In this document: one piece after another, positions 37,610 to 45,843 of the stretch | Layout of the letters: each line of letters starts with the position of its first letter | Numbering within the stretch: position 1 is the first letter of the stretch | Source of the DNA: Bacteroidia bacterium | GTDB lineage: Bacteria > Bacteroidota > Bacteroidia > B-17B0 > Aurantibacillaceae | DNA length: 64,000 nt | Assembly (NCBI GenBank): GCA_016787895.1 | Contig: JAEUTN010000001.1 | Span: forward strand, 1 to 64,000 | Direction of reading: 5' to 3' | The notes under the pieces: generated by a model | The model's input: the letters and a program-made list of their open reading frames with translations, nothing else | What the model was told of the DNA's origin: nothing | Databases searched by the model: none | Position numbers and translations under genes: made by a program

Positions 37610-38743
37610 TTATGAAAAGGGGTGAGCGTTCACCACTTCAATGTTTTTCTTTGTTAGTTTTTGAATGTCTTTCAAATAATTCATTTCTTCTCTGGCGCAG
37701 AAAGAAAGGGCTTTTCCGGAGGCTCCGGCACGGCCTGTTCTTCCAATTCTATGAACGTAGGTTTCAGCCTGCTCAGGAATTTCGAAATTAATGACGTGAG
37801 ACAATTTATCAATATCAATACCGCGTGAAGCGATGTCGGTAGCAACCAATACTCTGATCTGGCTATTCTTAAAGCCTTTCAGGGCTCTTTCGCGTGCCGA
37901 TTGAGATTTGTTGCCATGAATGGCTTCGGCCTTGATGCCGGTTTTGATGAGTTCTTTCACCACTTTATCGGCACCATGTTTGGTTCTGGTAAACACCAGG
38001 GCGTTGTGAATGGTATTGTCCAACAGCAAATGGTTCAGCAAAGAACGTTTATTTTCTTTTTTCACGAAGTAAACCGATTGGTGAATGAGTTCCGCGGTTG
38101 ATGATACGGGTGTCACCGAAACACTTACCGGATTTACCAATAAGGTGTTGGCCAGTTTCATGATATCAGGTGCCACAGTTGCGGAAAAAAACAAGGTTTG
38201 TTTTTTTGCAGGTAATTTGGCAATCACTTTTCTCAGGTCGTTGATAAACCCCATATCGAGCATACGATCCGCTTCGTCGAGAATAAAATGTTCAACGTTG
38301 TTCAGTTTTACAAATCCCTGGTTCATGAGGTCAAGCAAACGACCCGGAGTGGCTACCAGAATGTCGACTCCTCTTTGAAGTGCCATGGTTTGGGCTTTTT
38401 GACCAACCCCGCCAAAAATGGTGGTGTGTGAAATGCCGAGGTTTCTGCCATAATCACTGATGCTTTGGCTGATTTGTAGAGCCAATTCACGGGTGGGTGC
38501 AAGAATAAGCGCTTTAATGCTTCTGTTAGAAGGATTGTTCAGCTTCTTTTGCGACAGCAGTTGTAATACGGGAAGCGCAAATGCCGCGGTTTTTCCTGTT
38601 CCGGTTTGCGCGCAACCAAAGAGGTCTTTGCCTTCCAGAATGTGAGGAATGGATTGTTGTTGAATAGGTGTGGGTTGTGAATACCCCTTTTTTTCTAAAG
38701 CCAAAATCAAAGGCTTTATCAGTCTTAAATCATTAAATGACAT
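37610..38743 (-). CDS. rhlE: DEAD-box RNA helicase, RhlE group
   Basis: ATP-dependent RNA helicase used in ribosome assembly and cold adaptation. The Q motif region (PTPIQQQSIPHILEGKDLFG), AQTGTGKTAAFALPV, PTRELALQI, TPGRLLDLM, DEADRMLDMGF and SAT are in order, and the second RecA domain has ATDIASRGIDIDKLSHVINF and HRIGRTGRAG. At 377 residues it has almost no C-terminal tail, so it is the short RhlE type. It lies directly upstream of csp. Confidence 0.93.
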   Translation of the reverse strand: MSFNDLRLIKPLILALEKKGYSQPTPIQQQSIPHILEGKDLFGCAQTGTGKTAAFALPVLQLLSQKKLNNPSNRSIKALILAPTRELALQISQSISDYGRNLGISHTTIFGGVGQKAQTMALQRGVDILVATPGRLLDLMNQGFVKLNNVEHFILDEADRMLDMGFINDLRKVIAKLPAKKQTLFFSATVAPDIMKLANTLLVNPVSVSVTPVSSTAELIHQSVYFVKKENKRSLLNHLLLDNTIHNALVFTRTKHGADKVVKELIKTGIKAEAIHGNKSQSARERALKGFKNSQIRVLVATDIASRGIDIDKLSHVINFEIPEQAETYVHRIGRTGRAGASGKALSFCAREEMNYLKDIQKLTKKNIEVVNAHPFS

Positions 38744-39063
38744 GTAGTGTTATATTAAGTTACTATGACAAGCAAATTTTTTGCTGCCAACAACCTAAAA
38801 ATGAAGCTAAAAAATCGAAGGTAATGTGGGAAAACTACGGATCGGATGAATTACGATATTCTCAAGATGTTGCGCAAAGCTAAGCAAATAAAGCGAAGCG
38901 GCAAGTTTAATTAACATATATTGTTGGTATGACGCATTAAAAGGCTCAAACCTGCAGGCGCAAGGCCGTTTGAACATTATACGGTAAAGCTGACTTTAAT
39001 CATTGCTTTTTTATTGAAACAGCATGACCTTCATCGAATCTATTCACTCAAAACCAAACAGCC
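38744..39063. other. Gene-free stretch between rhlE and the second small T9SS gene
   Basis: It must contain two divergent promoters, but I see no exact TAnnTTTG element on either strand. A small GCAAA/TTTGC inverted repeat lies at about 38769-38781. Nothing else stands out. Confidence 0.5.
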
Positions 39064-39897
39064 ATGAAAACAAAACTTCTCAGCCTGTTCTTCGTATCAA
39101 GTTTTTGCATCTTCGCTCAAAATCCAATACCTAATCCGGGTTTTGAAACCTGGAGCGGAGGAAGTCCAACCGCTTGGACCTGCAATAACATTCCAAGTGT
39201 AGCAACCCCTGTAAGCCAAAGCAACAGCTCTCATTCGGGCAATTCAGCGGCTCGTTTGGAGGCGGTGAGTATGTTCAGTCTTGCGCTTGCTCCAACTTTG
39301 TTTCTAACAAACCAGGTCAGCGTAAATCAGGATTACCCTTCCTTTTCCTTTTATTTCAAAGGCAGTTTAAATTCTGGAGATGTGTTACAGGCTGTATTCG
39401 CTCTTGAAAACAATGGTAGTCCAACAGGTGTTGGGTCGGTCAGCATCAGTACTGCAAATTCAAGCGTTTATACCTATACCTCCGTTCCTATTCTTTACAC
39501 AGGATCGAATTCAACCGACGCAATGTTGAATTTTGTAATTGGCAGTAACAATGCCTCAGTAACCATTGGAACATACGTGATACTGGATGATATTAATGTG
39601 GCCACAAGTGTGGGACTGGATGAAAACACAAACGAACCCTCCTTATCCATCGGTCAGGTGTATCCGAATCCTGTTGAAGAAACCGGCCTTATCCCCTTTT
39701 CACTTTCGAAACCATCAAAGGTAAGTCTTGAACTTTTTTCAATGGATGGAAAAAAAATAATGGATGTTCTGCAAACCGAGTTGAGAGCAGGAAAATATAA
39801 AGTGGAGTTGGACGCCTCTCAATTGAGTGAAGGGGTGTATCTGTGTAAACTGAGTGCAGAAGGCCAGGTTGTTTACTCGAAAATTCTTGTTGACTAA
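39064..39897 (+). CDS. Secreted protein with T9SS C-terminal sorting domain (paralogue of 36436)
   Basis: This 277-residue product has the same layout as its paralogue 2.6 kb upstream: signal peptide (MKTKLLSLFFVSSFCIFAQ), NPIPNPGFETWSGGSPTAWT at the start of a jelly-roll-like region, and a T9SS sorting domain with GQVYPNPVEETGLIPFSLS, SMDGKKIMDVLQTELRAGKY and LCKLSAEGQVVYSKILVD. The pair is clearly related by duplication but diverged, so the event is old. It is followed by a strong terminator. Confidence 0.85.
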   Translation: MKTKLLSLFFVSSFCIFAQNPIPNPGFETWSGGSPTAWTCNNIPSVATPVSQSNSSHSGNSAARLEAVSMFSLALAPTLFLTNQVSVNQDYPSFSFYFKGSLNSGDVLQAVFALENNGSPTGVGSVSISTANSSVYTYTSVPILYTGSNSTDAMLNFVIGSNNASVTIGTYVILDDINVATSVGLDENTNEPSLSIGQVYPNPVEETGLIPFSLSKPSKVSLELFSMDGKKIMDVLQTELRAGKYKVELDASQLSEGVYLCKLSAEGQVVYSKILVD

Positions 39898-39925
39898 TTT
39901 TTTGATTTCAATACCATCTTTAGAT

Positions 39926-39960
39926 AAAAAAACCTGAGCCTTTGCTGTTCAGGTTTTTTT
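39926..39960. terminator. Bidirectional terminator
   Basis: AAAAAAACCTGA and TCAGGTTTTTTT make a perfect 12-bp stem with an 11-nt loop. It follows the T9SS gene and precedes, in convergent direction, the end of the cytochrome c gene. Confidence 0.9.
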
Positions 39961-39982
39961 CATGCTTTGCAATTTCAAACGT

Positions 39983-40600
39983 TTAGTTTTTTAAAGGAGG
40001 CTGATAAGCGGGTACATTATTTTTAATCGGTTTGGTTGTTTGTAAAAATGCAAACACAGCCCTCAGGTCTTCATCGCTCATGGCGGCATAATTCGGCCAG
40101 GGCATCGGAGGCAACAGTGGCCTAGAACCTTCTATCCCTTTGTATTTTCCTTCCTGCATGGCTTTAATAAATTGTTGCTCCGTCCATAACCCGATTCCGG
40201 TGGAATCAGAAGTAATGTTAGCCGCATAAGAAATTCCCCAGGGTCCGATTGCGGCCGTCATGTTCATGTTCATGAGAACCCAGTTTTTAACGGTGCTTTT
40301 ATCGTACGGTGCAAGTTCCATGCCTTGAAGGTGCCCGGATAATAAAAGTTCAGGATCGGGAACCGGCATCCCGTTTTCATTCATTTTTTTAGGTGAATGG
40401 CAATCGTTACAACCGGATAGGGTTACCAAGTACTCCCCTCTTTTGACCAAGTCGGCTTGATTTTCAATTGACGGTTGCTCTACCTTGGCTTGCTCCTTTT
40501 GGTGGGAGTTGTTTACTTCTGTTGTGCAGCTTTGAGCGCTCATCATCAGCAGTCCACACACTGCAATTTGTTTTACTGTACTTAGTTTTTGTTTTTTCAT
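39983..40600 (-). CDS. Monohaem c-type cytochrome lipoprotein
   Basis: The 205-residue product has a lipoprotein signal (lipobox Cys25 in SAQSC), a 35-residue linker, and one haem c site, Cys64-x-x-Cys67-His68 in LSGCNDCHSPKKM. The probable axial Met lies in RPLLPPMPWPNYAAMSDEDL near the C terminus, and the last helix (LRAVFAFLQTTKPIKNNVP) is typical of class I cytochromes. It would carry electrons at the envelope. No partner oxidoreductase gene is adjacent. Confidence 0.88.
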   Translation of the reverse strand: MKKQKLSTVKQIAVCGLLMMSAQSCTTEVNNSHQKEQAKVEQPSIENQADLVKRGEYLVTLSGCNDCHSPKKMNENGMPVPDPELLLSGHLQGMELAPYDKSTVKNWVLMNMNMTAAIGPWGISYAANITSDSTGIGLWTEQQFIKAMQEGKYKGIEGSRPLLPPMPWPNYAAMSDEDLRAVFAFLQTTKPIKNNVPAYQPPLKN

Positions 40601-40691
40601 GGTTTGGCAAATTATTTGGTAAAGCTGAAAAAATCAGATTAGGTTTTCTTCACATAAAGATGTGATTTCAGTAAAGCACTGAATTCAGGCT

Positions 40692-41141
40692 TTACATGTA
40701 ACGAATTTTCATCAGAATTTTTTGATTTTGTCCTTTGACCACCGTAAACTTAAACACCTCAAATTTTGGTTTGAACAAACCACTAAGGTAATAGTTAGAA
40801 AACCCAAACCCTTCTTTCGGCAAACCTATAAACGAATAATTCATTTTATCGTCGTTGTTCTCATCATCCAGCAGAGCAAGGCCATAAGTGCCGGGAGGCA
40901 AGTCAAGCTTCACATTCATTTCTCCTTTTACGAGTTTGATTTTTTTAAAATACTTTATCATGATGCCTTTTTCTTTCTCAAACCCCTCCTCATCAACAAA
41001 CACCTCTAAGCGGATTTGACCGGCACTGGAGCGGATGCCTGAAAAGGTGACTTCGATGTTTTGGGCCTTGGTATTTGCTGATCCCAAAAGAAGAGACAAT
41101 ACCAGTAAAAAATAAATATGAGTGGCTTTGTTGATCATCAT
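40692..41141 (-). CDS. DUF2141 family secreted protein
   Basis: A signal peptide (YFLLVLSLLLGSANTKAQ) is followed by a single beta-sandwich domain of about 120 residues with SSAGQIRLEVFVDEEGFEKE, then DLPPGTYGLALLDDENNDDK and GLPKEGFGFSN, all typical of DUF2141. The family is exported and of unknown function. It is the next gene after the cytochrome gene on the same strand, 91 nt apart. Confidence 0.85.
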   Translation of the reverse strand: MMINKATHIYFLLVLSLLLGSANTKAQNIEVTFSGIRSSAGQIRLEVFVDEEGFEKEKGIMIKYFKKIKLVKGEMNVKLDLPPGTYGLALLDDENNDDKMNYSFIGLPKEGFGFSNYYLSGLFKPKFEVFKFTVVKGQNQKILMKIRYM

Positions 41142-41294
41142 TCAATGTTACAGAATTTTAAGAAATGTTGTAGCGTACGCCTCAGTAAAAAAATCCTAAG
41201 CATTTTCTGTGCCCTTTCCACACCTATTCCGTGAGAGTTCTTAATAAAAGCCAATCTTTCGCCTATCATACAAACATTTTCTGCTTTCTCTACC

Positions 41295-41302
41295 TATATT
41301 TG
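41295..41302 (+). promoter_or_regulatory. -7 promoter element, possibly for a leaderless gene
   Basis: TATATTTG matches the Bacteroidota -7 consensus. A start site six or seven nucleotides downstream would fall at the GTG at 41309 that I take as the start codon of the next gene, giving a leaderless or nearly leaderless mRNA. No clear -33 motif is seen. Confidence 0.5.
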
Positions 41303-41308
41303 TTTAAC

Positions 41309-41695
41309 GTGGTCAATCAAAATCCAACAGACTTAGGGTTTGCTACCGTTTTTAAAGATGAAAACGGGATTCTCATCATTACCATTAAGGACCATCAAAA
41401 GCTGGATGAAATTGACGTGATTAACATTAACCTCAGTTTACGTTTTATGGCGGAAGGCCAACCGGCCCTGAAGTTATTGGATGCCCGGGCGAAGTGGAGC
41501 ATGAATAAAAAAGCGAGAGAAAGGGCCAGGCTCGAACATGCCTCAACGCAAACCAAGGCAAGGGCCATAGTGGTTTCGGGTGCTGTAAATGCGGCGCTTA
41601 TGGGCTTTTTGGCCAGTTTCGGCAAACACCAGTATCCTCAGCGTATTTTTTCGGATTATGAGGAGGCTTATGCATGGCTGAAGAGTTTATTGTAG
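41309..41695 (+). CDS. STAS-like domain protein, 128 residues
   Basis: The longer frame that begins at 41231 contains the promoter element and a hydrophobic stretch made by it, so I start at GTG 41309 (VVNQNPTDLGFATVFKDENG). The product is soluble: a GILIITIKDHQKLDEIDVI strand-helix, then GQPALKLLDARAKWSMNKKA, TQTKARAIVVSGAVNAALMG and FSDYEEAYAWLKSLL. This pattern resembles the small STAS/SpoIIAA-like proteins of Bacteroidota, in which the last helix follows a 'FSDYEEAxxWL' motif. Function is unknown. Confidence 0.65.
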   Translation: MVNQNPTDLGFATVFKDENGILIITIKDHQKLDEIDVININLSLRFMAEGQPALKLLDARAKWSMNKKARERARLEHASTQTKARAIVVSGAVNAALMGFLASFGKHQYPQRIFSDYEEAYAWLKSLL

Positions 41696-41723
41696 ATAAA
41701 TAATTCTTAACCTCGCTGCGCGC

Positions 41724-41858
41724 GGCGAGTCCCGCTTCGATCCTCCTGCTTAAACTTCAATAATTCACAGTTCTTATCTCAACAAGAAGGGGAATTGCCC
41801 TGACGCGGAGCTCCTAAAGTCGCTCCGGTCAGGGCGAGTCCCGCTTCGATCCTCCTGC
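41724..41858. repeat. Two direct copies of a 26-bp GC-rich repeat
   Basis: The repeat starts GGCGAGTCCCGCTTC and ends GATCCTCCTGC; the copies at 41724-41749 and 41833-41858 are identical over 26 bp. The second copy ends the long hairpin described for this region. It looks like a fragment of a dispersed repetitive palindromic element. Confidence 0.7.
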
Positions 41859-41948
41859 GATTGCAAAAGTCAAAACCCTGGCGGGTTTTGCTTTTTTGTT
41901 TCATGGTCCTGCCTCAAGCAAGCTTGGGCAGTCCCCTGAAACAAAAAA

Positions 41949-41974
41949 GGACCAAAGCTTCGCTTTGGTCCTTT
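41949..41974 (-). terminator. Terminator of tRNA-Leu
   Basis: GGACCAAAG and CTTTGGTCC form a perfect 9-bp stem with a 5-nt loop. On the minus strand it is followed by TTTTTTG, about 13 nt after the tRNA end. A shorter TTTT on the other side may let it work on the plus strand as well. Confidence 0.85.
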
Positions 41975-41986
41975 TGCACTCGAATG

Positions 41987-42068
41987 TACCCGGAAGGGGA
42001 CTTGAACCCCTACGCCTTACGGCACACGCCCCTCAAACGTGCTTGTCTACCAGTTCCAACACCCGGGC
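41987..42068 (-). tRNA. tRNA-Leu (anticodon GAG)
   Basis: The 82-nt sequence has an acceptor stem GCCCGGG paired with TCCGGGT, the D arm with AACTGGTAGACAAG, an anticodon loop TTGAGGG on stem CACGT/GCGTG (anticodon GAG, reading CUC and CUU), a long variable arm typical of class II tRNAs, and a T arm AGGGGTTCAAGTCCCCT. The discriminator is A and the CCA end is not encoded. Confidence 0.95.
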
Positions 42069-42130
42069 TTAGTGTAAAACCTGAGGTTTTGTGGTTTTAC
42101 GGCGCCAAAATTAGCAAAAAACCCTGAATT

Positions 42131-42162
42131 TTTGCCTGAATTTCAAATTATTTGTATATTTG
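42131..42162 (+). promoter_or_regulatory. Consensus promoter of rplS
   Basis: TTTG (42131-42134), a 20-nt spacer and TATATTTG (42155-42162) are an exact match to the Bacteroidota TTTG-N19-21-TAnnTTTG promoter. Transcription would start near 42168, giving a leader of about 65 nt before rplS. Confidence 0.85.
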
Positions 42163-42232
42163 CCTCCCGTTTCAAAGCCGCTGTTTACACAAGGTAAAGT
42201 ACGCTGGAAATGATTATTAAAACAAAAACAGA

Positions 42233-42598
42233 ATGAGCACACTATTAGATTACGCAAAACAAACGCTTACCGCAGAAGCAAAACACCCGAAATTCAAAGC
42301 AGGAGATACCGTAACTGTATCTTACAAAATTAAAGAGGGTGATAAAGAACGCGTTCAGCAATACACCGGCGTGGTGATTCAACGCAAAAACGAAAAAGCA
42401 ACCGCTTCATTTACCGTTCGTAAAATGAGCAATGGTGTTGGTGTTGAGCGTATTTTCCCTGTTGCATCGCCTTTCATCGAAAAAATTGAAGTGAACAAAG
42501 TTGGTATCGTGCGTCGTGCTAAATTGTTCTACCTTCGTGAGCGTACCGGCAAATCGGCCCGTATCCGCGAAAAATTGCAAAACAACGCTGAAGCTTAA
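42233..42598 (+). CDS. rplS: 50S ribosomal protein L19
   Basis: L19 is at the subunit interface. [40 protein letters not shown] and [20 protein letters not shown] form the typical sequence. Length is 121 residues. It is monocistronic here, with its own consensus promoter and terminator, and not in the usual rpsP-rimM-trmD-rplS operon. Confidence 0.98.
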   Translation: MSTLLDYAKQTLTAEAKHPKFKAGDTVTVSYKIKEGDKERVQQYTGVVIQRKNEKATASFTVRKMSNGVGVERIFPVASPFIEKIEVNKVGIVRRAKLFYLRERTGKSARIREKLQNNAEA

Positions 42599-42619
42599 TT
42601 CAGCCTTACATAAACTAAA

Positions 42620-42645
42620 AGAGCCGGTTTTTCCGGCTTTTTTTA
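42620..42645 (+). terminator. Terminator of rplS
   Basis: AGCCGG, loop TTTTT, CCGGCT and a following T run, 24 nt after the rplS stop codon. Confidence 0.9.
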
Positions 42646-42735
42646 TTTCCCTCACCTTCACAAGTTAAACAATACGTCCATCGATTCCCATTTTCATTTC
42701 TGACACTTATTGTTATATTTGATAGAGAATAACCT

Positions 42736-44031
42736 ATGCTCACCGAACTTTTTATCACCTTCTTACTCATCCTTATTAACGGCTTTTTTGTAGCAGCTGA
42801 ATTCGCTCTGGTTAAAGTCAGAGCCTCTCAACTCGATCTGAAGGCTCAAAAAGGCAGCAGCAGGGCAAAGCTGGCTAAAACCCTGCTCGAAAAGCTAGAT
42901 GCTTATCTTTCGGCGACCCAACTGGGCATTACCCTGGCCTCTCTGGCTTTGGGTGCCGTGGGTGAAGACGTTATTTCTCACCTGGTAAGTGCCTCCTTTG
43001 TTAAAATGGGTATTGAAGTGGATCCTTTAAAAACCCACAGCATTGCACTGCCCATTGCTCTTACTCTTCTTACTTTTTTCCATGTCACTATCGGGGAACA
43101 AATCCCTAAAATGATAGGCATTAAATACAGTCTGCAAGCCACCCTTATTATTGCCTGGCCCATGCGTATCTTTTATTTCATATGTTCTCCCTTTATTATT
43201 TTTCTGAACAAATCCTCCAATCTCGCTTTAAGAATGATGGGCCTTCAGCAAGCCGGGGAAGAGGACATTCACTCCGAAGAAGAGCTGCGCCTGATATTAA
43301 CCGAAAGTGAAGAGGGCGGCGCTATTAAGCCCAGTGAAAACGAACTCATACAAAACGTTTTTGATTTCGACGACCGCATTGTAAAACAAGTGATGGTGCC
43401 TGAAAACAGAATTTTGGCCATTGATGTAGAGTTAGGAAGAAACGAACTCATCAAACGTGTGGTGGAGGAAGGTTTTTCGAGGATTCCCATTTATCTGGGT
43501 GACATTAATAACATCATCGGAATTGTGCACAGTAAGGATTTGCTGCGTGCAGTGATTGACAACAAATTCAGAACCATAAAAGAAATCATGCGTCCCGTAC
43601 ATTTTATTCCGGAGAGCATGAAGATCAATGAACTGCTCAGGGATTTTCAGAAACGCCATTACCAGATGGCCATTGTTACCAACGAGTTTGGCTCAACCGC
43701 GGGATTGGTTACCATGGAAGACATTATTGAGGAATTGGTAGGTGAAATACAGGACGAGCATGACGAAGAAAAACCCAACGTGGAAAAAAAGAGCGAAACC
43801 GAATTTGTGGTGAACGCTCAGGTAGCCATCAGCGACGCGAATGAAGCCCTGCCCATTGCTTTACCGGAAGATTCGCATTACGAAACGGTTTCAGGCTATA
43901 TTAATTTTATTTTTGGCCGGATTCCAGCGGAGAATGAGAAAAAAAGCATCAATGGGTATACCATTACTGTTTTAAAACGCAGCCGGCAATACGTTGAACT
44001 CATCAAATTTGAAGTGAATGCAACAACCTAA
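42736..44031 (+). CDS. CNNM/CBS-domain membrane protein (CorC-HlyC family)
   Basis: The 431-residue protein has an N-terminal CNNM transmembrane domain (about 1-190, three or four helices including LFITFLLILINGFFVAAEFA), two CBS domains (about 210-330, with VMVPENRILAIDVELGRNEL and IVHSKDLLRAVIDNKF) and a C-terminal CorC_HlyC domain with TNEFGSTAGLVTMEDIIEEL. Such proteins are linked to magnesium or cobalt transport; GldE of gliding Bacteroidota belongs to the same superfamily. It overlaps the next gene by 14 bp. Confidence 0.9.
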   Translation: MLTELFITFLLILINGFFVAAEFALVKVRASQLDLKAQKGSSRAKLAKTLLEKLDAYLSATQLGITLASLALGAVGEDVISHLVSASFVKMGIEVDPLKTHSIALPIALTLLTFFHVTIGEQIPKMIGIKYSLQATLIIAWPMRIFYFICSPFIIFLNKSSNLALRMMGLQQAGEEDIHSEEELRLILTESEEGGAIKPSENELIQNVFDFDDRIVKQVMVPENRILAIDVELGRNELIKRVVEEGFSRIPIYLGDINNIIGIVHSKDLLRAVIDNKFRTIKEIMRPVHFIPESMKINELLRDFQKRHYQMAIVTNEFGSTAGLVTMEDIIEELVGEIQDEHDEEKPNVEKKSETEFVVNAQVAISDANEALPIALPEDSHYETVSGYINFIFGRIPAENEKKSINGYTITVLKRSRQYVELIKFEVNATT

Positions 44032-44620
44032 GGTATCGCTCGATAAAAACTATTGGGATAAGCGGTATAAAACATCCGATTTTGGCTGGGATCTTGGAGA
44101 GATCTCCCCTCCCCTAAAAGCGTATTTTGACACACTTCAGAACAAAAACCTTAAGATATTGATACCCGGTGCCGGAAATGCCTATGAAGCGGAATACCTC
44201 TTCAACAAAGGGTTTAAGCAGGTGTACTCCTGTGATTTCGCAAGAAGCGCCTTGAACAATTTAAAACAACGTTGTCCCGATTTTCCGGAATCGCATTTGC
44301 TGGAAGGTGATTTTTTTGAATTACAGGAAAAGGGATTTGATTTGATTATTGAGCAAACTTTTTTTTGCGCCATCAACCCCGCTCTTAGAAAAAAGTACGT
44401 CGAAAAAATGCACGAATTGCTAAAGGACGGGGGCCGGCTTGTTGGTCTTTTATTCGATGATGTGTTGAACAGTGATGTGCCTCCCTTTGGCGGTTCGGCT
44501 GCTGAATACAAACCACTTTTCGATACCCGCTTTGCCCCCCTGCGTTTTGAACCCTGCACCAACTCGGTACAACCAAGAGCCGGAAGAGAGTTGTTTATTG
44601 AAATGCTCAAAAAAACTTAG
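44018..44620 (+). CDS. TPMT-like SAM-dependent methyltransferase
   Basis: The 200-residue protein has the thiopurine-methyltransferase-like layout: DKNYWDKRYKTSDFGWDLGE, KILIPGAGNAYEAEYLFNKG (motif I), QVYSCDFARSALNNLKQRCP, and EQTFFCAINPALRKKYVEKM after the LIIEQTFF strand. In bacteria members act on small nucleophiles such as thiols, selenite or halides; the substrate here is unknown. Translation probably couples to the CNNM gene through the 14-bp overlap. Confidence 0.85.
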   Translation: MQQPKVSLDKNYWDKRYKTSDFGWDLGEISPPLKAYFDTLQNKNLKILIPGAGNAYEAEYLFNKGFKQVYSCDFARSALNNLKQRCPDFPESHLLEGDFFELQEKGFDLIIEQTFFCAINPALRKKYVEKMHELLKDGGRLVGLLFDDVLNSDVPPFGGSAAEYKPLFDTRFAPLRFEPCTNSVQPRAGRELFIEMLKKT

Positions 44621-44630
44621 GTAATTCCTC

Positions 44631-45833
44631 ATGAATCAGCGTGAACTTTTTCTGCGCCATGTGGCTCAAACCTCAGATGAACCCATGCTGGGTGTTGACA
44701 TCAACATTGTGAAAGCCGAAGGTTCAAGCCTTACCGATGTGAACGGAAAAACCTACATCGATTTTATCAGTGGCATTTCAGTGAGTTCCATAGGGCATTG
44801 CCACCCAAAAGTGGTGAAAGCCATTCAGGAGCAAAGCGAAAGATTTATGCACCTGATGGTGTATGGAGAATACAATCAAAAACCACAAGTGGAGTATGCC
44901 ACGCTGCTCTGCTCACAATTGCCTGAACAGCTCAACTCGGTGTATTTCACCACTGGCGGCAGCGAGGCAGTTGAAGCAGCTGTGAAGCTGGCCAAACGGG
45001 TAACGGGAAGAAGTGAAATTATTAGTTTTCAAAACGCTTATCATGGCAGCACGCAAGGCGCTCTGAGTTTAATGGGCGACGAGTATTTCAAAAACAGTTT
45101 CAGGCCCTTGATACCCGGTGGCAGGTTATTGCGGTTTAATATTATGCAAGATCTGGAACTTATTTCAGAGCAAACCGCAGCGGTTGTTATAGAACCTATA
45201 CAAGGAGAAGCCGGTGTGAAAAAAGGGGACAGCTTCTTTTTGCAAAAACTGCGTGAGCGCTGCACTGAAACCAATACCTTACTGGTGTTTGATGAAATTC
45301 AATCGGGTTTTGGCAGAAGCGGACGTTTGTTTGCGTTTCAATTGTTTGATGTAATTCCAGATGTATTGCTTATTGCCAAAGGCATGGGTGGGGGTTTGCC
45401 CATTGGTGCCATGGTGGCTTCTACTGAACTCACGCGGCAGTTCACCATATATCCGGTATTGGGCCATATCAATACCTTTGGAGGAAACGCGGTATGTGTA
45501 GCTGCAGCCAAAGCCAGTCTTGACGTTATTTTGCAGGAACAACTCCCGGAAAAAGCCCTGTGGATAGAAAATACTGTACGGGAAAAATTAAAACATCCTT
45601 TTATCAAAGACCTTAGAATGGTTGGAGCACTTGGAGCGCTTGAGTTCGCATCAGAGGCTATCAATAAGGCGGTAATAAAAGCCTGTATTGAAAACGGGGT
45701 CATCAGCGACTGGTTTTTATTTTGTCCCTGTGCCATGCGCATTGCCCCTCCCCTCAATATCAGTGAAAAAGACCTGAACAAGGCCCTTGAAATTGTTTTA
45801 AAGCAAATTGAGCGGGTTTCTAAAACCAAATAA
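44631..45833 (+). CDS. Class III aminotransferase (acetylornithine/ornithine aminotransferase-like)
   Basis: A PLP enzyme moving amino groups from an omega-amino or acetylornithine-type donor. Conserved parts are GSSLTDVNGKTYIDFISGIS, FTTGGSEAVEAAVKLAKRVT, VVIEPIQGEAG, LLVFDEIQSGFGRSG (Asp221 contacts the PLP nitrogen) and Lys250 in LLIAKGMGGGLPIGAM, the Schiff-base lysine. The 400-residue length fits. No arginine-biosynthesis gene is near, so argD is not assigned. It starts 10 nt after the methyltransferase gene. Confidence 0.9.
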   Translation: MNQRELFLRHVAQTSDEPMLGVDINIVKAEGSSLTDVNGKTYIDFISGISVSSIGHCHPKVVKAIQEQSERFMHLMVYGEYNQKPQVEYATLLCSQLPEQLNSVYFTTGGSEAVEAAVKLAKRVTGRSEIISFQNAYHGSTQGALSLMGDEYFKNSFRPLIPGGRLLRFNIMQDLELISEQTAAVVIEPIQGEAGVKKGDSFFLQKLRERCTETNTLLVFDEIQSGFGRSGRLFAFQLFDVIPDVLLIAKGMGGGLPIGAMVASTELTRQFTIYPVLGHINTFGGNAVCVAAAKASLDVILQEQLPEKALWIENTVREKLKHPFIKDLRMVGALGALEFASEAINKAVIKACIENGVISDWFLFCPCAMRIAPPLNISEKDLNKALEIVLKQIERVSKTK

Positions 45834-45843
45834 GTAGTAGAAT

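Larger units (their letters stand above)
41696..41986. other. Gene-free repeat and hairpin cluster before tRNA-Leu
   Basis: This stretch holds two copies of a 26-bp repeat (41724-41749 and 41833-41858), a long imperfect hairpin GCCCTGAC/GTCAGGGC extended by CGGAGC/GCTCCG (about 41795-41834), a terminator-like stem AAAACCC-TGGC-GGGTTTT followed by TTTTTT (41873-41898), a large stem TTTTTTGTTTCA/TGAAACAAAAAA enclosing a second stem CTGCCTCAAG/CTTGGGCAG (about 41893-41948), and the tRNA terminator. Confidence 0.7.

Noticed and set aside
41231-41308. Earlier start of the STAS-like gene with an apparent hydrophobic N terminus
   Set aside because: The stretch contains the TATATTTG promoter element and its hydrophobic residues come from T-rich DNA.
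42736-44031. Calling the CNNM/CBS protein gldE
   Set aside because: It belongs to the same superfamily, but it is not beside gldD and the sequence alone does not separate GldE from other CorC-type proteins.
44631-45833. Assigning argD
   Set aside because: Class III aminotransferases with this pattern have several substrates and no arginine genes are adjacent.
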